64,000 nucleotides of DNA. Origin: Heterostelium album PN500 (lineage: Eukaryota; Evosea; Eumycetozoa; Acytosteliales; Acytosteliaceae). Below the pieces are notes generated by a model. The model made no database searches and was not told the origin of the DNA. It saw only the letters and a program-made list of their open reading frames with translations. The DNA lies in NCBI RefSeq assembly GCF_000004825.1, contig NW_008805076.1:868001-932000 (forward strand), written 5' to 3'. This document shows, piece after piece, positions 25,501 to 38,072 of the stretch (positions are counted from its first letter, which is position 1; each line of letters starts with the position of its first letter). A program made the position numbers and the translations under genes.

Positions 25501-26156
25501 CTCCCTCTGTAACATCAAGCATTTCAACATCAACACCATCATCTTCAGCCAGTACAACGCCAAATACTACACCAACTACACAATCACCCCCACAACCATC
25601 CCAAATATCAACTACAAATAGCGGTACTTCTACATCCACTCCCAATTCCACCCCAACTCCAACTCCAACCCCAACTACAATACCTACAGCAGCAGCAGCA
25701 GTACCTACACCAACACCACTCGTTCAACCAACTCATCCAATTTCAAACCTGCCAACAATATCGATGCCACTTCAAGTAAATCCATTATCAGGCTCATTAA
25801 ACAACAATTTCAATCTGCTTTTCAATCCAGACAAAAGTTCGATCCCATATAAACTTTTCATTGGAAAACGTGAGCTTCTACTAGAGTGTAGAAGATTACT
25901 AAGATTACAATGCTCAAGAATTTCAGATTTAAATAAGCAAAGTAAGTATAAATCGATATTGAATCAACACAATAGACTTTATATATTCTAACATTGATTC
26001 GATTTATTAGATATTGAAAGTGGTAAAGATACAACCGAAGTGATTCAAAAGATGAGAGAATTAACCAATGAACTGTCGGTATACAAGTTTCTACTCTTGG
26101 AGGCAGCATCAGAAAGATTCTCTGCCTACAAACAGAATATAGGTATTTCTTTTTAA
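19567..26156 (+). CDS. Large SANT/Myb-domain nuclear protein
   Basis: Four exons (19567-20048, 20129-22790, 22878-25941, 26011-26156) join in one frame to 2,117 residues. The N-terminal 800 residues are low complexity: acidic, poly-Q, poly-S with KKKK clusters, and proline repeats of the PLSP type. At about 842-897 is a SANT domain with the spaced aromatic residues of Myb folds (VWHEEEKMFFRELF, GREWHIIS, IKNFYY). Exon 3 opens with a compact globular region (FPPGKWFEVKVLDVGD, then NKTKGFWVSEEDLKAEL, about 1070-1150), possibly a small beta-barrel reader. A second globular part, a long T/P/S-rich region with one CPCC motif, and a C-terminal helical segment follow. SANT domains without a clear basic recognition helix usually bind histone tails in deacetylase or remodelling complexes, so a chromatin role is the best guess. 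No close family recognised. Confidence 0.85.
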
Positions 26157-26473
26157 ACTAGATCCTACAGTACAACCCCCTACAATCAAGAAAGCAATCC
26201 ACCAACCACCACTCAACCAACATATAATAATTTATTTAATTTTTAAATTTTCTGTATAAATAAATTGATTTCCTTTTATTATTAAAATAACCATAGATGA
26301 ATTCAATGATTTTGATTAAATTAATTATAATTAAATAGAATGCAAACAATTATTATTTGCAAAAACGAATGATTACGTAAATCATTTATTCATCTTTTTT
26401 TTCACAAAAATTTTATGATTTTTTAATATATTTGTATTATTGATAAGTGACATATATATATAGATAGATAAAT
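26157..26473. other. Short spacer before LTO1
   Basis: A/T-rich 3' region of the SANT gene and the leader of the next gene. Nothing else is seen. Confidence 0.6.
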
Positions 26474-26952
26474 ATGGACGAGTTTGATGATATTATTAAA
26501 GTAGAAGAGAACACCTACATTGATGCAAAGAATCAAGGTATTGTAGATGGTCAAAAGTTAGGATACATCGAAGGTTATCAACTAGGCTATCAGAAAGGTA
26601 CTGAATTAGGTCAAGAGATAGGTTACTATCATAGTTGTGTTACCATGTGGAATTATTTAGCTGTTCATTATAAAGATACACATAAGTTTTCGCAAAGGTA
26701 AGTTGTTGTTATAATAAAATATATTGTATATATTTATATTAAACTACTTTTTCTATGTTTATATATATTTTATTTAAACATGTTAGAGGATTAACAAGTC
26801 TAAGTAAATTAACAAAGATGATCAATGACTATCAATTGGATTTCAACGATGAGAATGTAATGACTGCCCTGGGTGACATCAGATTAAAGTTTAAATTGAC
26901 ATCAGCACAGCTTGGCTTACAAACAAAAGAAGATAATGAAATGTCTTTCTAG
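26474..26952 (+). CDS. LTO1/ORAOV1 homologue (Yae1-family iron-sulfur adaptor)
   Basis: Two exons (26474-26697, 26787-26952) encode 129 residues. The N-terminal DEFDDIIKVEENTY is followed by a run of Gly at every fourth position (GIVDGQKLGYIEGYQLGYQK and onwards to about residue 55), the deca-GX3 motif of Yae1 and Lto1. Lto1 and Yae1 form an adaptor that brings the ABC protein Rli1/ABCE1 to the cytosolic iron-sulfur assembly machinery, so the product should support ribosome recycling. The FDxI start places it with LTO1 rather than YAE1. Unlike many LTO1 proteins it does not end in Trp; the last residues are NEMSF. Confidence 0.88.
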
Positions 26953-27431
26953 AAAGCTCTACACAACTATCGAGGTGTTCTGCAAACAATCAAAGGAAGG
27001 ACATGAATTTTCTTATCAATCTACGTTTGAATACTCGATTGAGCTTTATTATTATCATTATAATATTATTCTCAACTCCAGAAAAACAATGACAATCATC
27101 TTATCTGCATCAAGATGTTGTTATTTGGACTATTTCTCAACAAAGAACTAACAAATAATTTTCAACAAAATTAACCCATTCAAAGAATCATTTCATGATG
27201 AGAAACCAAGCCAAAAAAAAAAAATAAAAAAAAGATTTACAACATCATCGCCACATCTAAAACAACTAACTTTATTTTTTCGTAAATTTTTATTAAAAAT
27301 ATCTTGAGGTTTAACAAGCATCAAAAAAAAAAAAATTCTTTTTCAAGGTCTTTTAAAAACCAACATTATTTCGTTTAATTGCATTGTAAATAGTTATATG
27401 TATCTCTGATTGCTTATAAATCTTATATAAG
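26953..27431. other. Spacer between LTO1 and the ComC-like gene
   Basis: Contains the LTO1 3' region, A runs near 27209-27230 and 27324-27336, and the leader of the next gene. An overlapping frame at 26912-27151 has no protein-like features. Confidence 0.6.
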
Positions 27432-30400
27432 ATGAATTTATTTAAAAATGGATTCTATCGTTTAATGATTACCTATCTCTTTTTTCAATTACTTATATTA
27501 AAAACAAACTCTCAACAACCTCCAACCAGCGAAAGTATGTTATTCTTCAACTTTTAGCAATGAGAAAACAAAGATTTTTTCAAAAAAAAAACCAAAGATT
27601 AAAATTTAGCTTTTCAGACTAATTGACTTCTTCTTTCTTTGATTTATTTAGTAAATGCATTGATGGCACTACAGCCTGCATTTGGAGTAGAATGGTATCC
27701 TCGTCCCAATGCTTGTGGATACTTGTGCAGAAACAGTGAATCACAGGTATTTTGTGGATCTGATAATAGAGTTAATTATATGTATGAAAATCGCAAAACG
27801 AAGAGAATTTTCAGTTGAATTCTAATTAATATTTTGAAATCTAAACTATTTATAGTTTATTATATAATCCAGGATTAGTGATAAATTTTCCCATACCAAA
27901 TAATTTTGACCAATTTCCAATGCTCAATAGATTGGTTATTTATGATAAAACAATGGTTGTCCCACCCACCATTTACAAGCATCCTACTATAATTGAATTT
28001 GCACTTCTCAATTTAAAAAACCCGAAAATGTTGTCTGAAACTCCAAGTGATTTTTTGCACATGACATCACTTAAAAGACTATACATGATTAACTTTGCTG
28101 GAAAAACGCCAATTGTAAATGCACCAATGGAAGTTTAGTAAGTAAATATGCAACTAAAAAATTTATAGAAAAACATTAACTAATTCAAAAAATATCAAAA
28201 AAAATCAAAAAAGCTATATACAACAAACACTTGATTCAAATATCACCTTCAATACAGTTCAATATACGCTTCAAGAGAATCTATTTACTGAAACATTAGT
28301 TCATTTGTAAGCTATCCATTCAAGAACAATAATATTTAATATCATTATTAATTGAAATATAATATGTTCTTTCTTATTAGTGGACTTACTCTTCGTTGGT
28401 CAACTCTTTTAAATCCTGATTTTGCCGTTTCACCACAATTAATTGCAAAATCTCCTAATTTAATATCATTGTAAGAATAAGATTTTATGAATTACTTTAC
28501 AAAATATTTTATTTACACTATTTTTTCAAAACATTTTTAGTACACTTGGAACAACCAATCCTCCACAAAACTTTACCTTTTCTTCATTTTATAACTTACC
28601 AAAATTAAAGATATTGTTTGTATTATTATTCAAAACTATTAATTTTTTTCAGAAAACAAATTCCTAATATCATTGTAATCTAGATCAATTGTATTTCAAG
28701 GTTTAAATCGAACTTTTCCATATTTTAAAGAAGTAAATTGGCCAGAGTTAGAATATTTGTAAGATTTAACTACTTTTTTTTCATTAAATACTCTTTAGTA
28801 CTAAAAAGAAACAATTACATTAAAACCCAAATACAGGAATATTTATTCAAACAATTTTTTAGGAAAAATGGAAGGTGATTTCTTCACAAAGAGTAAAAAT
28901 TTGGTTCGAGTTATTGCTGCATACAATCCAGGACTCTTCATACCACTCGAAGCAGTTGGAAACTCAACCATTAAATATTTGTATATGCAAAATTGTTCCG
29001 CTTATCTAATACCTGAAGATCTTCTCGATGGTGGGCTGATGGATCTTAATGCCAATGGTGTAGATTTCCAAGGCTCATATTATCCACAAGTCATGATGTG
29101 CGCACCATACGAACTTATTTCTCATACCATCCCAGATTCTGAAGTGTTTGATTATGCTGCTCTCCATCCAGGCTATAGGAATTATGTTTCCGACTCTAAA
29201 TTCATAAATTTCAATCAAAATTTTAATACTAGGACATGTGGTATGTACAAAACAAACTAACGTTTTCCAAAAGAATATTAAATCTAATAACCTATTAATT
29301 TTTTTTGTTAATATTAAAGTACCAACAATTGGTTTTATTTCAACCCTTGCCTCCAACTTGGCAAATTTCACAATTTCTGGAGCTGACTTAGGCCCATTCT
29401 CTGATTATACTACGGTGACTTTAAGTAGTCCGTATATAAGTTCTGTAGTATTGAATTGTAGTATTATTAAACCAAATAGAAGCTACCAGTGTGTGAATCC
29501 TAGGACAATGACAGGTATTGTTTCTTTGAATTTGCGAGTAAATAACTCTATTATTCCAAATCCACAAACCACAGTGAATGTGGCAACTGCACGACCTTTT
29601 GTGACATCAGTATCTGCTGCTCCTACAAGAGGTGGACCTGTGACTGTTACTGGAGAGAATCTCTTTTTACGACAAGACGCGCAATCCTATGTTCGAGTTG
29701 GGGCGGCAAGCAGTGGAGTCTATATTACCAACTATAAAATATTGGTTCCATTTAAATCATTTTCATTCAATATGGTCTCTGGTTTTGGAGGGAATATATC
29801 ACTTTATATAAATGTTACCAATATCGGAAGTAACCTGGCAACAACTCCTACCATTTACTATGCTGCACCTGTCATTTTTGAAGCATCACTCACAGCCAAC
29901 ATAGAACAGAACCTAACGATTTCAGGTGATAATTTTTGGAATGATAGTTCTCTGGTATCAGTTTCTATAGATTCTCAGCCATGTCCAGTGGTATCATCTG
30001 ATTTTTCAAATATTGTATGTAAACCACAAATCTATCCATTCAAAGCGGGAGGACTACCTCTATCTGTAAAAGTAAATGATAAAACAACAACTGGTTCTGT
30101 CTATTTCATCGACACTGGAATTTGTCCAAACCAATGTAATAGTAATGGTAATTGTACAGTAAATGGATGTGTATGCTTCAAGGGCTTCACTGGTCCTGGA
30201 TGTAAAGATAGTAAGTTTTTTAATCATTAACATTTTGACAGAGTAAAAATAGATTAATACAAATTAATTTTATATATTAGAAATTATTTATGTTGATCAT
30301 AATGTAAATAAAACAAAACCAGATACAACCATTGGAGCTAAAGAAATTGATGCTATTCTTTCGATAGTTGCTCTTAGAGAGTTGGATAGTAATGGTGGTT

Positions 30401-31134
30401 TAATCACAGAGTATCCATTTAATACTTGGGCATTCGATAACCAGACTGAAAATATCTATATCTATAAGACAAATGCCAGTTCTACAAATATAACGGTTAC
30501 CGTTCAATGGTTTGAAGATGCATCAAACTTTTCATTCGGAGGTCAAGTTATTCCGATTGGTTCAAACACCATTAAATATTCGATTGAAATGACAAATTAT
30601 TCGTTCCGTGACAAGCTTTCAACTCTTCAACTTGTGATGTCAGCGACGATGTCGTCGAGCGAATCGGATCCATGTTCACAGAATCAAGTTGGAAAATCTA
30701 CAGATAGCACATCGATTCAGTGGATCAAGTTGACTGTTAACAACCGGTCGCTCTATGGTCGTTTCATCAAAACTGGTTATATCGATGGTCGCAGTGAAGT
30801 GCTCAGTAATCATCTTTTGGATTCAAACTACCGAGTGATCGAATCAACTGATGGTAAATCAACATCATCAAACACAGCACAGACCTATATTGGACTGAAT
30901 ATTCCTCAATATGAAACATCGATTTTCCTCGATCCCGATTTCTCGGTGCTGGTGTCAGACGATAAACCACAATGCAAGAGTGGATTATCTGTTGGACAGA
31001 TTGCAGGTATTGTCGTCGGAGCTGCTGTATTTGTAGTGATTGTTGCTATCATTGGAGCATTCCTTTTAAGAAGAAAATTCAAAATATTCATAGATGGTAA
31101 AAAGATAAAGATGGTGGAAATCAATAAATCCTAG
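27432..31134 (+). CDS. ComC-like LRR/TIG/EGF single-pass membrane protein
   Basis: Ten exons (27432-27534, 27652-27781, 27856-28137, 28214-28306, 28381-28470, 28541-28615, 28684-28758, 28837-29240, 29320-30210, 30281-31134) join to 998 residues. A signal peptide (about 1-27) is followed by a Cys-containing cap and a leucine-rich-repeat-like region (about 70-370). Two or more IPT/TIG domains follow, then an EGF-like module (CPNQCNSNGNCTVNGCVCF, near 700). Next is a large domain like the C-terminal sandwich domain of Dictyostelium ComC/Lag-type proteins (SLYGRFIKTGYIDGR, GLNIPQYE, LDPDFSVLV). A transmembrane helix (about 953-977) and a short basic tail end the protein. Relatives act in cell-cell communication during development. 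Exons 4-7 are all symmetric (phase 2) and each holds one repeat. Confidence 0.85.
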
Positions 31135-31424
31135 ATAATAGATAAAATATTGATTGCTCGTATTTTTCATTCAATATTAGTTATTTGAGGTAAATAGTTT
31201 CAATTTGCGAATATTTCTCTATTAGCCAGTGGTTTTTTACCAAAAGAATATAAATTAAAGTCGATTACAATTATCAGTTTGTGATGATCTAAAAGGTTCA
31301 TTATATTCTATTTTCATTCGATCGAATAGAATAAGATCAAATGTGTTTTGGCTCAAACTGAACTTTATAAAAAAAAACAGAAAACTGTCACATTATGTCA
31401 TATAATATGTTAATAATAATAATT

Positions 31425-33129
31425 TTATCTGATGTTTATTTTTGTTTTAAAGGCAGTTGGGGTGGAAGTCAAACCAAACAACATAGTATCATCAATGAGT
31501 TCACCCGGTGTTGTACTTTCGAATCTGAATCTCTTGAAAAGATAGGCAACCATTAAAAACAATTCATTCTCTGCCAAAGAAGTACCAAGACAATTTCTTG
31601 GACCTGCTCCAAAAGTAAATTTGACTCTTGCTATATTATGTTGATTTGCTTCACCCATGAATCTCTCTGGTTTGAATTCCAATGGTTCATCCCAAAACTC
31701 TTCTCCCAACATCGATCCATTTATATTTTGAATGATTTGAGACTGTTTATAAAATAATTATTAGAAACTTCACAACTAAAAATTAGTTTACTATCAAGAT
31801 TATTATTAATACATACACCTTTCTTGATAAAATATCCTTTGAATTCGCAATCTTCTGATGCTGAATGAGGTATACCGAGCGGAACTACACAGTAACGTCT
31901 AAGAGTCTCTCTAATGACAGCATTTGTATATGGTGCTATTTGTTTGTCATTCAAAGTTGGATTTCCAGAGATCAAAGCTTTCAATTCATCATATAATCCT
32001 TCTTGAATATCTGGTCTATTACATACTAATTTGAGAAGTGCACTAACTGTGTTTGCCTATTCAATTATTAATATAAATAGATTGTTTAAAATTAGAATAT
32101 TAACTAATGTTTAGTAAACCATTGGATATGATTGTTGTTTGTTAATTTACACTTGTATCGACACCAGCTAAAACAAGATCATAGAAAATACAAATCAAAC
32201 CTTGCTTTGTGATGTTTCCAGCTTTGTATTCAGCGAGGTAGGCATCAAGAATATCCTTTGGATCCTTCTCATTCTCCTCTGAGAAGTGTTCCAATCTTTC
32301 ATCTATGATAGTTTCAATGAAATCGCCAATCTTTTTGTTTGCATCCATGTATTGATGTGCAACCGCTGTTTTCATGAAAAGTGGTTTGATAAAGTGGAGG
32401 AAGTCCGATGGGAATGCTTTGCCTGCCAGAGTAAAGGTGGTTTCGATGAAATCTACAAACTTTGATACACTCTTATCTTCAATGTTGTAAGGATAGCTCT
32501 TGGAGAAGAGGAATCTAAATATGATATTCAGAGAGCAGAGTTTGATGTAACGGATTGGATCGATCGGTTGTCCGGTCTTGGCGATCTCTGCAAACTTATC
32601 GCAGAGACCAACGATCTCTTGGTTGATGGCACCCTCCATCTTTTTGATCTTTATAGGCACGATGCTCTTCAGTGCAATCGAACGGACGTAACGGTTGTAG
32701 TCACCGTTGGAAGTGGCGATGTTCTCACCGTGGTTCCAAATCAAACGACTGTCACGTTGGAATCTATTGATGAAAAGCTGATCGTTTGCAACGAAAGCTT
32801 CGTGAAGAGTCTCAGGACCTGTGAGAACAACTCCCTCGACCGATCCCATCTTCAATCTCATTACAGGTCCATACTTCTTATACAACTTGAAAATTGCATG
32901 ATGTGGTTGCTTTCCAAGCAAATGCAAATGACCGATAAGTGGTAGAGGTATCGATGATGGTGGTAGTCTTCTAAAGGGATTCTGAATGAAAAAAAAAAAT
33001 CACAAATTATTTAATAAATAAAAGTTTAAGTTTAACCTCAAATAGAATAGAATAAGAATAACATTAATTTAGTACCTTTTCTTTTAATACCCAAAAGATT
33101 ATAAATATTATAATAAACTCTAAATACAT
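31425..33129 (-). CDS. Cytochrome P450
   Basis: Four exons (33076-33129, 32151-32981, 31817-32056, 31425-31742) give 480 residues. The tiny first exon is an 18-codon hydrophobic membrane anchor (MYLEFIIIFIIFWVLKEK). The next exon starts with a proline-rich hinge (NPFRRLPPSSIPLPLIGHL). Helix I reads AGVDTSANT, formed across an intron junction. The ExxR motif is ETLR, followed by PERF, and the heme loop FGAGPRNCLG holds the cysteine ligand. It should be an ER-bound, reductase-dependent monooxygenase. The family resembles amoebal P450s of the CYP508/513 type, but this is an impression only. Substrate unknown. Confidence 0.93.
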
Positions 33130-33740
33130 AATAATATTAATTTATTTGTTTTAAAACTAAATATTGAAATAATCAACCAATAAATTTAATATTTGGTGTT
33201 AAACCTTCTTCAGATTTAATTTAAACTTTTGATAAAAATATCTTTTTTTAAAAGAAACCATCCACCAACCATATAGAGGTTATACCATTTTTTGCACAAA
33301 TTCCGACCAATTACATTTATAAAATAAAAAATCAGCACAAATTTTTGCTTTTTTTTCACCGACATTATTTTATTTGTGAACAGTTCAAGTTACCTGTTCA
33401 ATTAAAAGAAATTGTTTAACGCCATTTTTTTGCTAAAAAAGAAATGTCAATTAAACTTGTAGTTGCACATCTTATAATTTTATTAGATTAACTTAAAGTT
33501 TGTTTGCTGCTGATGATGATACTTTGTGTTGTTGAACTTATACGAAATATACAAAATCTTATCATTGTACGTATAAAAAGAAATATGTTTATTGAACTAT
33601 TTGTATGCATTAAAAAAAAAAAATGTTTGCTAGACGAAATTAAATTATAATTTTAATTTTTTTTATTGTTATTATTCTTTTTACTTTTCTTGTTTTCTTT
33701 TTTTTTTTTATGTTTTTTTTTTTTTAAAAAAAAAAATATT
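33130..33740. other. Spacer between P450 promoter and AMP deaminase 3' end
   Basis: A/T-rich, with A and T runs near 33611-33622 and 33700-33736. Nothing else is supported. Confidence 0.6.
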
Positions 33741-36502
33741 TTAATGTTGTGATGGTTTTTGGTCAACAGCAGATACATTCAAAGATAATGGGGGAGGTTG
33801 GACTGGAACAACGATTTTTTTTCTTGTTTGGACTGGTTTGGGTTTTTGTGGTGAGGTTATTTCCACTGGTAGTTTTGAATTTAAGAATGTAATATCCAAT
33901 TCCTTAAATTTGGGTGACAATTGCAATGATTTATAAAGTAAATGTAATTCTTCAGTGAGTGTTTCATTTCTGAAGCATACTCTTATGTCTGGTATATTTG
34001 TCTTTTTAATATCTGTAAAATTGTAAAGATTAATATTTAAATATTAGTTATTATGGATTCTCTTAACAATTCTTATTCTCTCATCTCTTACCGTTTTTGT
34101 TTTGATTTAGATATTCTTGACCCAACCAATGAGATTTAACATTATGTTCGAAACCACTTTGTAAGACACTGTTTCTTGCAATCTCACAGATATCACATGG
34201 ACTCAAATGCCATACTTGTGTAGCAATACTGTACTCTTCCATGAGTGGCTCCTTGGTGTAATGGAATTGCAATGGATCGTCCGTAGAAATACTGACATTG
34301 AGACCTCTTGCAAAGAACACTGGGAATGGATTTCTATAGTATGTCAAGAACAATGAATTATTACTCAATGGTGACATTGCAATACCAATCTGTGTTAAAT
34401 AGTATCTAATTTATATTATCATCAATTAGTTAGTTATTCGTTCTTTCTTTTGATTATTACTATTTTTTTTTTTGTTTAAAACAACTTACAAATATTGTAA
34501 TACAGGTGTCTTTCTCAAGTTAATACCATGATTGATACCATGTGCCAAATAAAAAGCAGCAGCCATATGATCGACTTCTCCAGCTTCACCGGAATGTGGT
34601 CTCAATGCTAAAATATCTATAAATTGATAATAAATTTTTGTAAGTTAATAATGTTAATATTCTTTAGTAATGTTTTGTTAAACTTACTTAATCCTTTTTC
34701 TTCTCTAAACTTGTTTAATGTGTAAAGATTGGCGTAGAGATAATAGAGATAGTAGGTGTAGGGTGGGTTGTGCTCGGATGTCCATTCTTGTGGCACTGGG
34801 AACTTCTCGGTGAATTTCTTTTCAAACTTTGATTCGTCATCGACACAATCGATACCGACGACCTGTTGGAGGAACTTGTGAAGCTTGGGATGTGACTCGG
34901 GGTCTCTGGTGGCTTCGAACAACGGTTGGAATATGTTGGAGAGGAACACCTGGAATGTCGAGATGTTGTCGGTCTCACGGTAGATCTCGTAGAGTCTTGG
35001 GATTTGGATGAGCCATCTCACCTTGGTGGAGAACAACTCGTTGTCACAAATCCAGCCGGCAAGATTATCCCATTCGCTCATCTTTCTTCCGTAGATGGAG
35101 AGTCTGTACTCGGCGTTCTGGTACTTTGACTTCTCGAGATCTTCAAACAACTCTTTGGTCAATTCTGCCAAGTATCTACCCTTAATGAGATTGTCTGTCT
35201 TTAAGAAGATCTCTCTCAATCTAGATTGACCACATGGATTATACTTCAAATTGAATCTATCGAATCTATGGAATGTATTATTATCAGCCTATATAATTTG
35301 ATATAATAACTATTAGTTTAAAACTTGTTCGATATCTATGATCATTTCCCTTTTGTTACTTACATGAACATCAAGTGTATCAACACTTAATTCATCTACA
35401 TTCAAATTCAAACTCTTGAATACTTCAGAGAGAGTAAGATACTTATCATCACGGAAAATGACAACTTCCTATAGAATTATAAATGGTTATTAGTAATCGG
35501 TTTATAATAACTATAAAAACTAAGTTTATAAAATATAATCTTATCCTTGTTTTTGATTTGATTTGATTTGATTTTGAGGAATATCGTACATTTGGTGAAT
35601 CTTTTAATTTTCTTTTAATGAATTTAAGTAAGTGCTTTTGATTCATTGATGAAGAATGATGAACGTGAGTGTCTACCTTTCTTACGTTGTAGAAATCTCT
35701 ATGTGGTGCACTCTATACATATTATAGACAGATAGATATATTAGTATAAGTATTTGAATGATTGATTTGATATTATTTTTAATTGATTAGATTAATTACC
35801 TTTTGATGAGCAATCTCTGCGCTATCATTCAAAAGAATATGCATGTTATATTTAGATTCTAATAAACGGAGACGTTTGAATGAGAATGTCTTGGCAGGAC
35901 CATCAGAGCAAAACTGCATCAAACGATTGATGTCCTTGTAGTAGGAGTTCAATGTTGAGTAGATCTGATGTAGTGGCTTATCTTCGAGTTCGTCTTGTTC
36001 GTTGGCATAGACATAGTAGACACCGTTTACCGCCTTGAAAGTATGTTCCGATGGCTGTGATGGCGCAGTGGTGAATGGATTGTAGGGTGGTCTGTCCGAG
36101 GGTGGTGCATCTTCCTTCCATATCTTTGGGTGAAAGATATAACGATTTCTCAAATTGATTGCTTTCAACAACTCTTGGCAAACATCTACATACTCTGCAA
36201 TATCCTTTTCATCTTGATTGATTGATTGATTGATTATTTGATTGATTAGTCTTTGTTTTTGCTTTTAAAAGTTATTTATGTTTATACATACTTTCATTTG
36301 TTAAAATGATTCTCTGGAAAGTATGTTGTTGATCTTGTTTTGCTTGGCTAAAGGTGAAAGAGTTGATTCTTTTATCTTCCTCCATGAAATTTCTATAGGT
36401 GAATTGGTGTCCATCTCCATCCTCTCCTTCATGCTCAAAGTCCTCTACACCCGGTGTATAGAATGATACCTTTGGTGATGATCCTCTAAGTGGTGTTGAC
36501 AT
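33741..36502 (-). CDS. amdA: AMP deaminase
   Basis: Eight exons (36292-36502, 35800-36212, 35590-35712, 35364-35468, 34688-35288, 34490-34616, 34092-34405, 33741-34012) join to 721 residues. The enzyme hydrolyses AMP to IMP and ammonia in the purine nucleotide cycle. Signatures in order are [17 protein letters not shown] (zinc-binding HxH), [14 protein letters not shown] (catalytic Glu), [19 protein letters not shown] and [11 protein letters not shown] (zinc-binding Asp). The N-terminal regulatory region is shorter than in mammalian enzymes. A proline-rich tail of about 40 residues at the C-terminus has no counterpart I know. Every junction keeps the frame and restores family residues, for example LQYLYYLTQIG across exons 6 and 7. 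Single-copy housekeeping enzyme, probably cytosolic. Confidence 0.96.
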
Positions 36503-37229
36503 TATAGTAATAGTATTGTTTCAAACAATAAATAATAAAATTTTAAAATTTAAAGACTAATAACTAATAATAAATAATAATGATAATAATAATGATAATT
36601 TTATTTGATTTTGATTTTGATTTGTTTTTCTTTTGTTTTGTTTTGTTTTGTTTTTTTTATTACAAAAATCAGAATTTGGAATGAATATTACAATTAAATT
36701 TTAATCAATTTAAAGGTTACTATTGACTTCACTAATTTTGGTTTTATAATTAAAATACTAACTTAAAATAAATATATAAATTTAATATATTATATGTGTG
36801 TGTTGTGTGTGTTGTAATTCAATGTTTATTTTTATTGCAAGTTTATATTTATTATATATGGTGTGTGGTGATTTAAATTAATTCAATTTGAAAAAAAAGA
36901 TAAGATTCTTTGGTGTTTTAAAATAAGATTACAAATTTTTTCAATTTTGATAAAAAAAAATTAAAAAAATTAAATATTTTTAAATTTAAAAAAAAATAAC
37001 ATAATTGTTGTGATTGCTAAATGGTGTGAATTTTAATGTCACCCAGTTTTTAATTGGGAAAACACACACAATTCTATAAAAAGTAAAAAATAAATATTTA
37101 TTTTTTAAAAAGCTGGTTTTGGAAAAAGTTTTTTTATTTATTTATTTTATTATTATTGTTGTTTGATGGATATGATATGATATGAATGCAAAAATGATGA
37201 TTGTATATATTGATGAGATGATGCTTTGT
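36503..37229. other. AMP deaminase promoter region / aquaporin 3' region
   Basis: A/T-rich with ATAA repeats near 36561-36600. A CA-rich box sits beside TATA-like sequence (about 37062-37080). No gene seen. Confidence 0.55.
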
Positions 37230-38072
37230 TTAATATTCAGACTTTCCTTTAAGCATGGATAGATCTGGTTCGATGTATCCTGGCTTGTCGATGACGTCGA
37301 AACGCTCTTGGAGCAACACTCTGAAAATGAATGCAGCCATGAGTGCACCAACCATTGGACCCAACCAGTAGATCCAGTGATTGTACCAGGTTCCACCGAC
37401 AATCGATGGACCGAGTGCTCTCACTGGGTTGAGTGCACCTCCTGTGAATGGCAGTGCGACGGCGACACCGGCAAACAACGCCATACCAATGGCGAACGGT
37501 GCAATTCTATTGAGTTTACGATCCCAGATGTTGAAAATCGATGTACCGAGCACAATCATACAGAGGAAACTGGTGGTGATCATTTCAAAGAGGAAACCAT
37601 TACCCGAACCAACGCCAGGTCCGAGACGTGTGTTACCTAGCGCCTGAGTGAAACGCCATGGGATGCAACCTTTGATGATGGCGGCACCCGCTATGGAACC
37701 AACGACTTGTGCAGCGATGTAGGCGATCGCATTGATCAGACCGACACGACCGGACAACATGTTAGCCACTGAAACGGCGGGATTAAGATTACAACCGGAA
37801 ATACCAGAAATCGACCAAATGAGTGCTGCCAACGCAAAACCTTGGATAGTGGAAATCAAGAGAATTCTTGCAGCGGAATCTCCACCGGTGACGTAGAACG
37901 CAGTCATTACAGAACCAGCAGCATAAAACACCAGAAACATAGTTCCCAAAAACTCGGCGATAACTCCCTTAAATAACTTTTTAAATCTCGATTGGGGAAT
38001 TCTAACCTTCATCTTTGTAATATCCCTACCGGGATCATAAGTAATTAATCTAATGGGTGGTGCTATCTTCAT
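37230..38072 (-). CDS. Aquaporin (major intrinsic protein)
   Basis: Single-exon gene, 280 residues, six membrane helices and two pore hemi-helices. The first pore motif is NPA in GCNLNPAVS. The second is NPV in GALNPVRALGP, with the arginine of the selectivity filter kept. The narrow-pore type, with a single residue between the second motif and the conserved Gly-Pro, suggests water rather than glycerol transport. The N-terminal 35 residues are basic and cytosolic, the C-terminal tail about 30 residues. It could be orthologous to one of the Dictyostelium aquaporins (aqpA, aqpB or wacA), but I cannot decide which. Water flux in spores or contractile vacuole is a reasonable but unproven role. 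Confidence 0.94.
   Translation of the reverse strand: MKIAPPIRLITYDPGRDITKMKVRIPQSRFKKLFKGVIAEFLGTMFLVFYAAGSVMTAFYVTGGDSAARILLISTIQGFALAALIWSISGISGCNLNPAVSVANMLSGRVGLINAIAYIAAQVVGSIAGAAIIKGCIPWRFTQALGNTRLGPGVGSGNGFLFEMITTSFLCMIVLGTSIFNIWDRKLNRIAPFAIGMALFAGVAVALPFTGGALNPVRALGPSIVGGTWYNHWIYWLGPMVGALMAAFIFRVLLQERFDVIDKPGYIEPDLSMLKGKSEY

Noticed and set aside
24296-25651. Minus-strand Val/Gly-rich frames resembling membrane proteins
   Set aside because: Antisense of the T/P/S-rich region of the SANT protein. The hydrophobic look comes from the complement of ACA/CCA codons.
26912-27151. 79-codon frame overlapping the end of LTO1
   Set aside because: Out of frame with the conserved protein, starts inside it, and has no recognisable features.
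28647-28683. Alternative acceptor after TTTTTTTCAG in the ComC-like gene
   Set aside because: Its use would meet a stop within a dozen codons. The acceptor at 28682-28683 keeps the repeat frame and phase.
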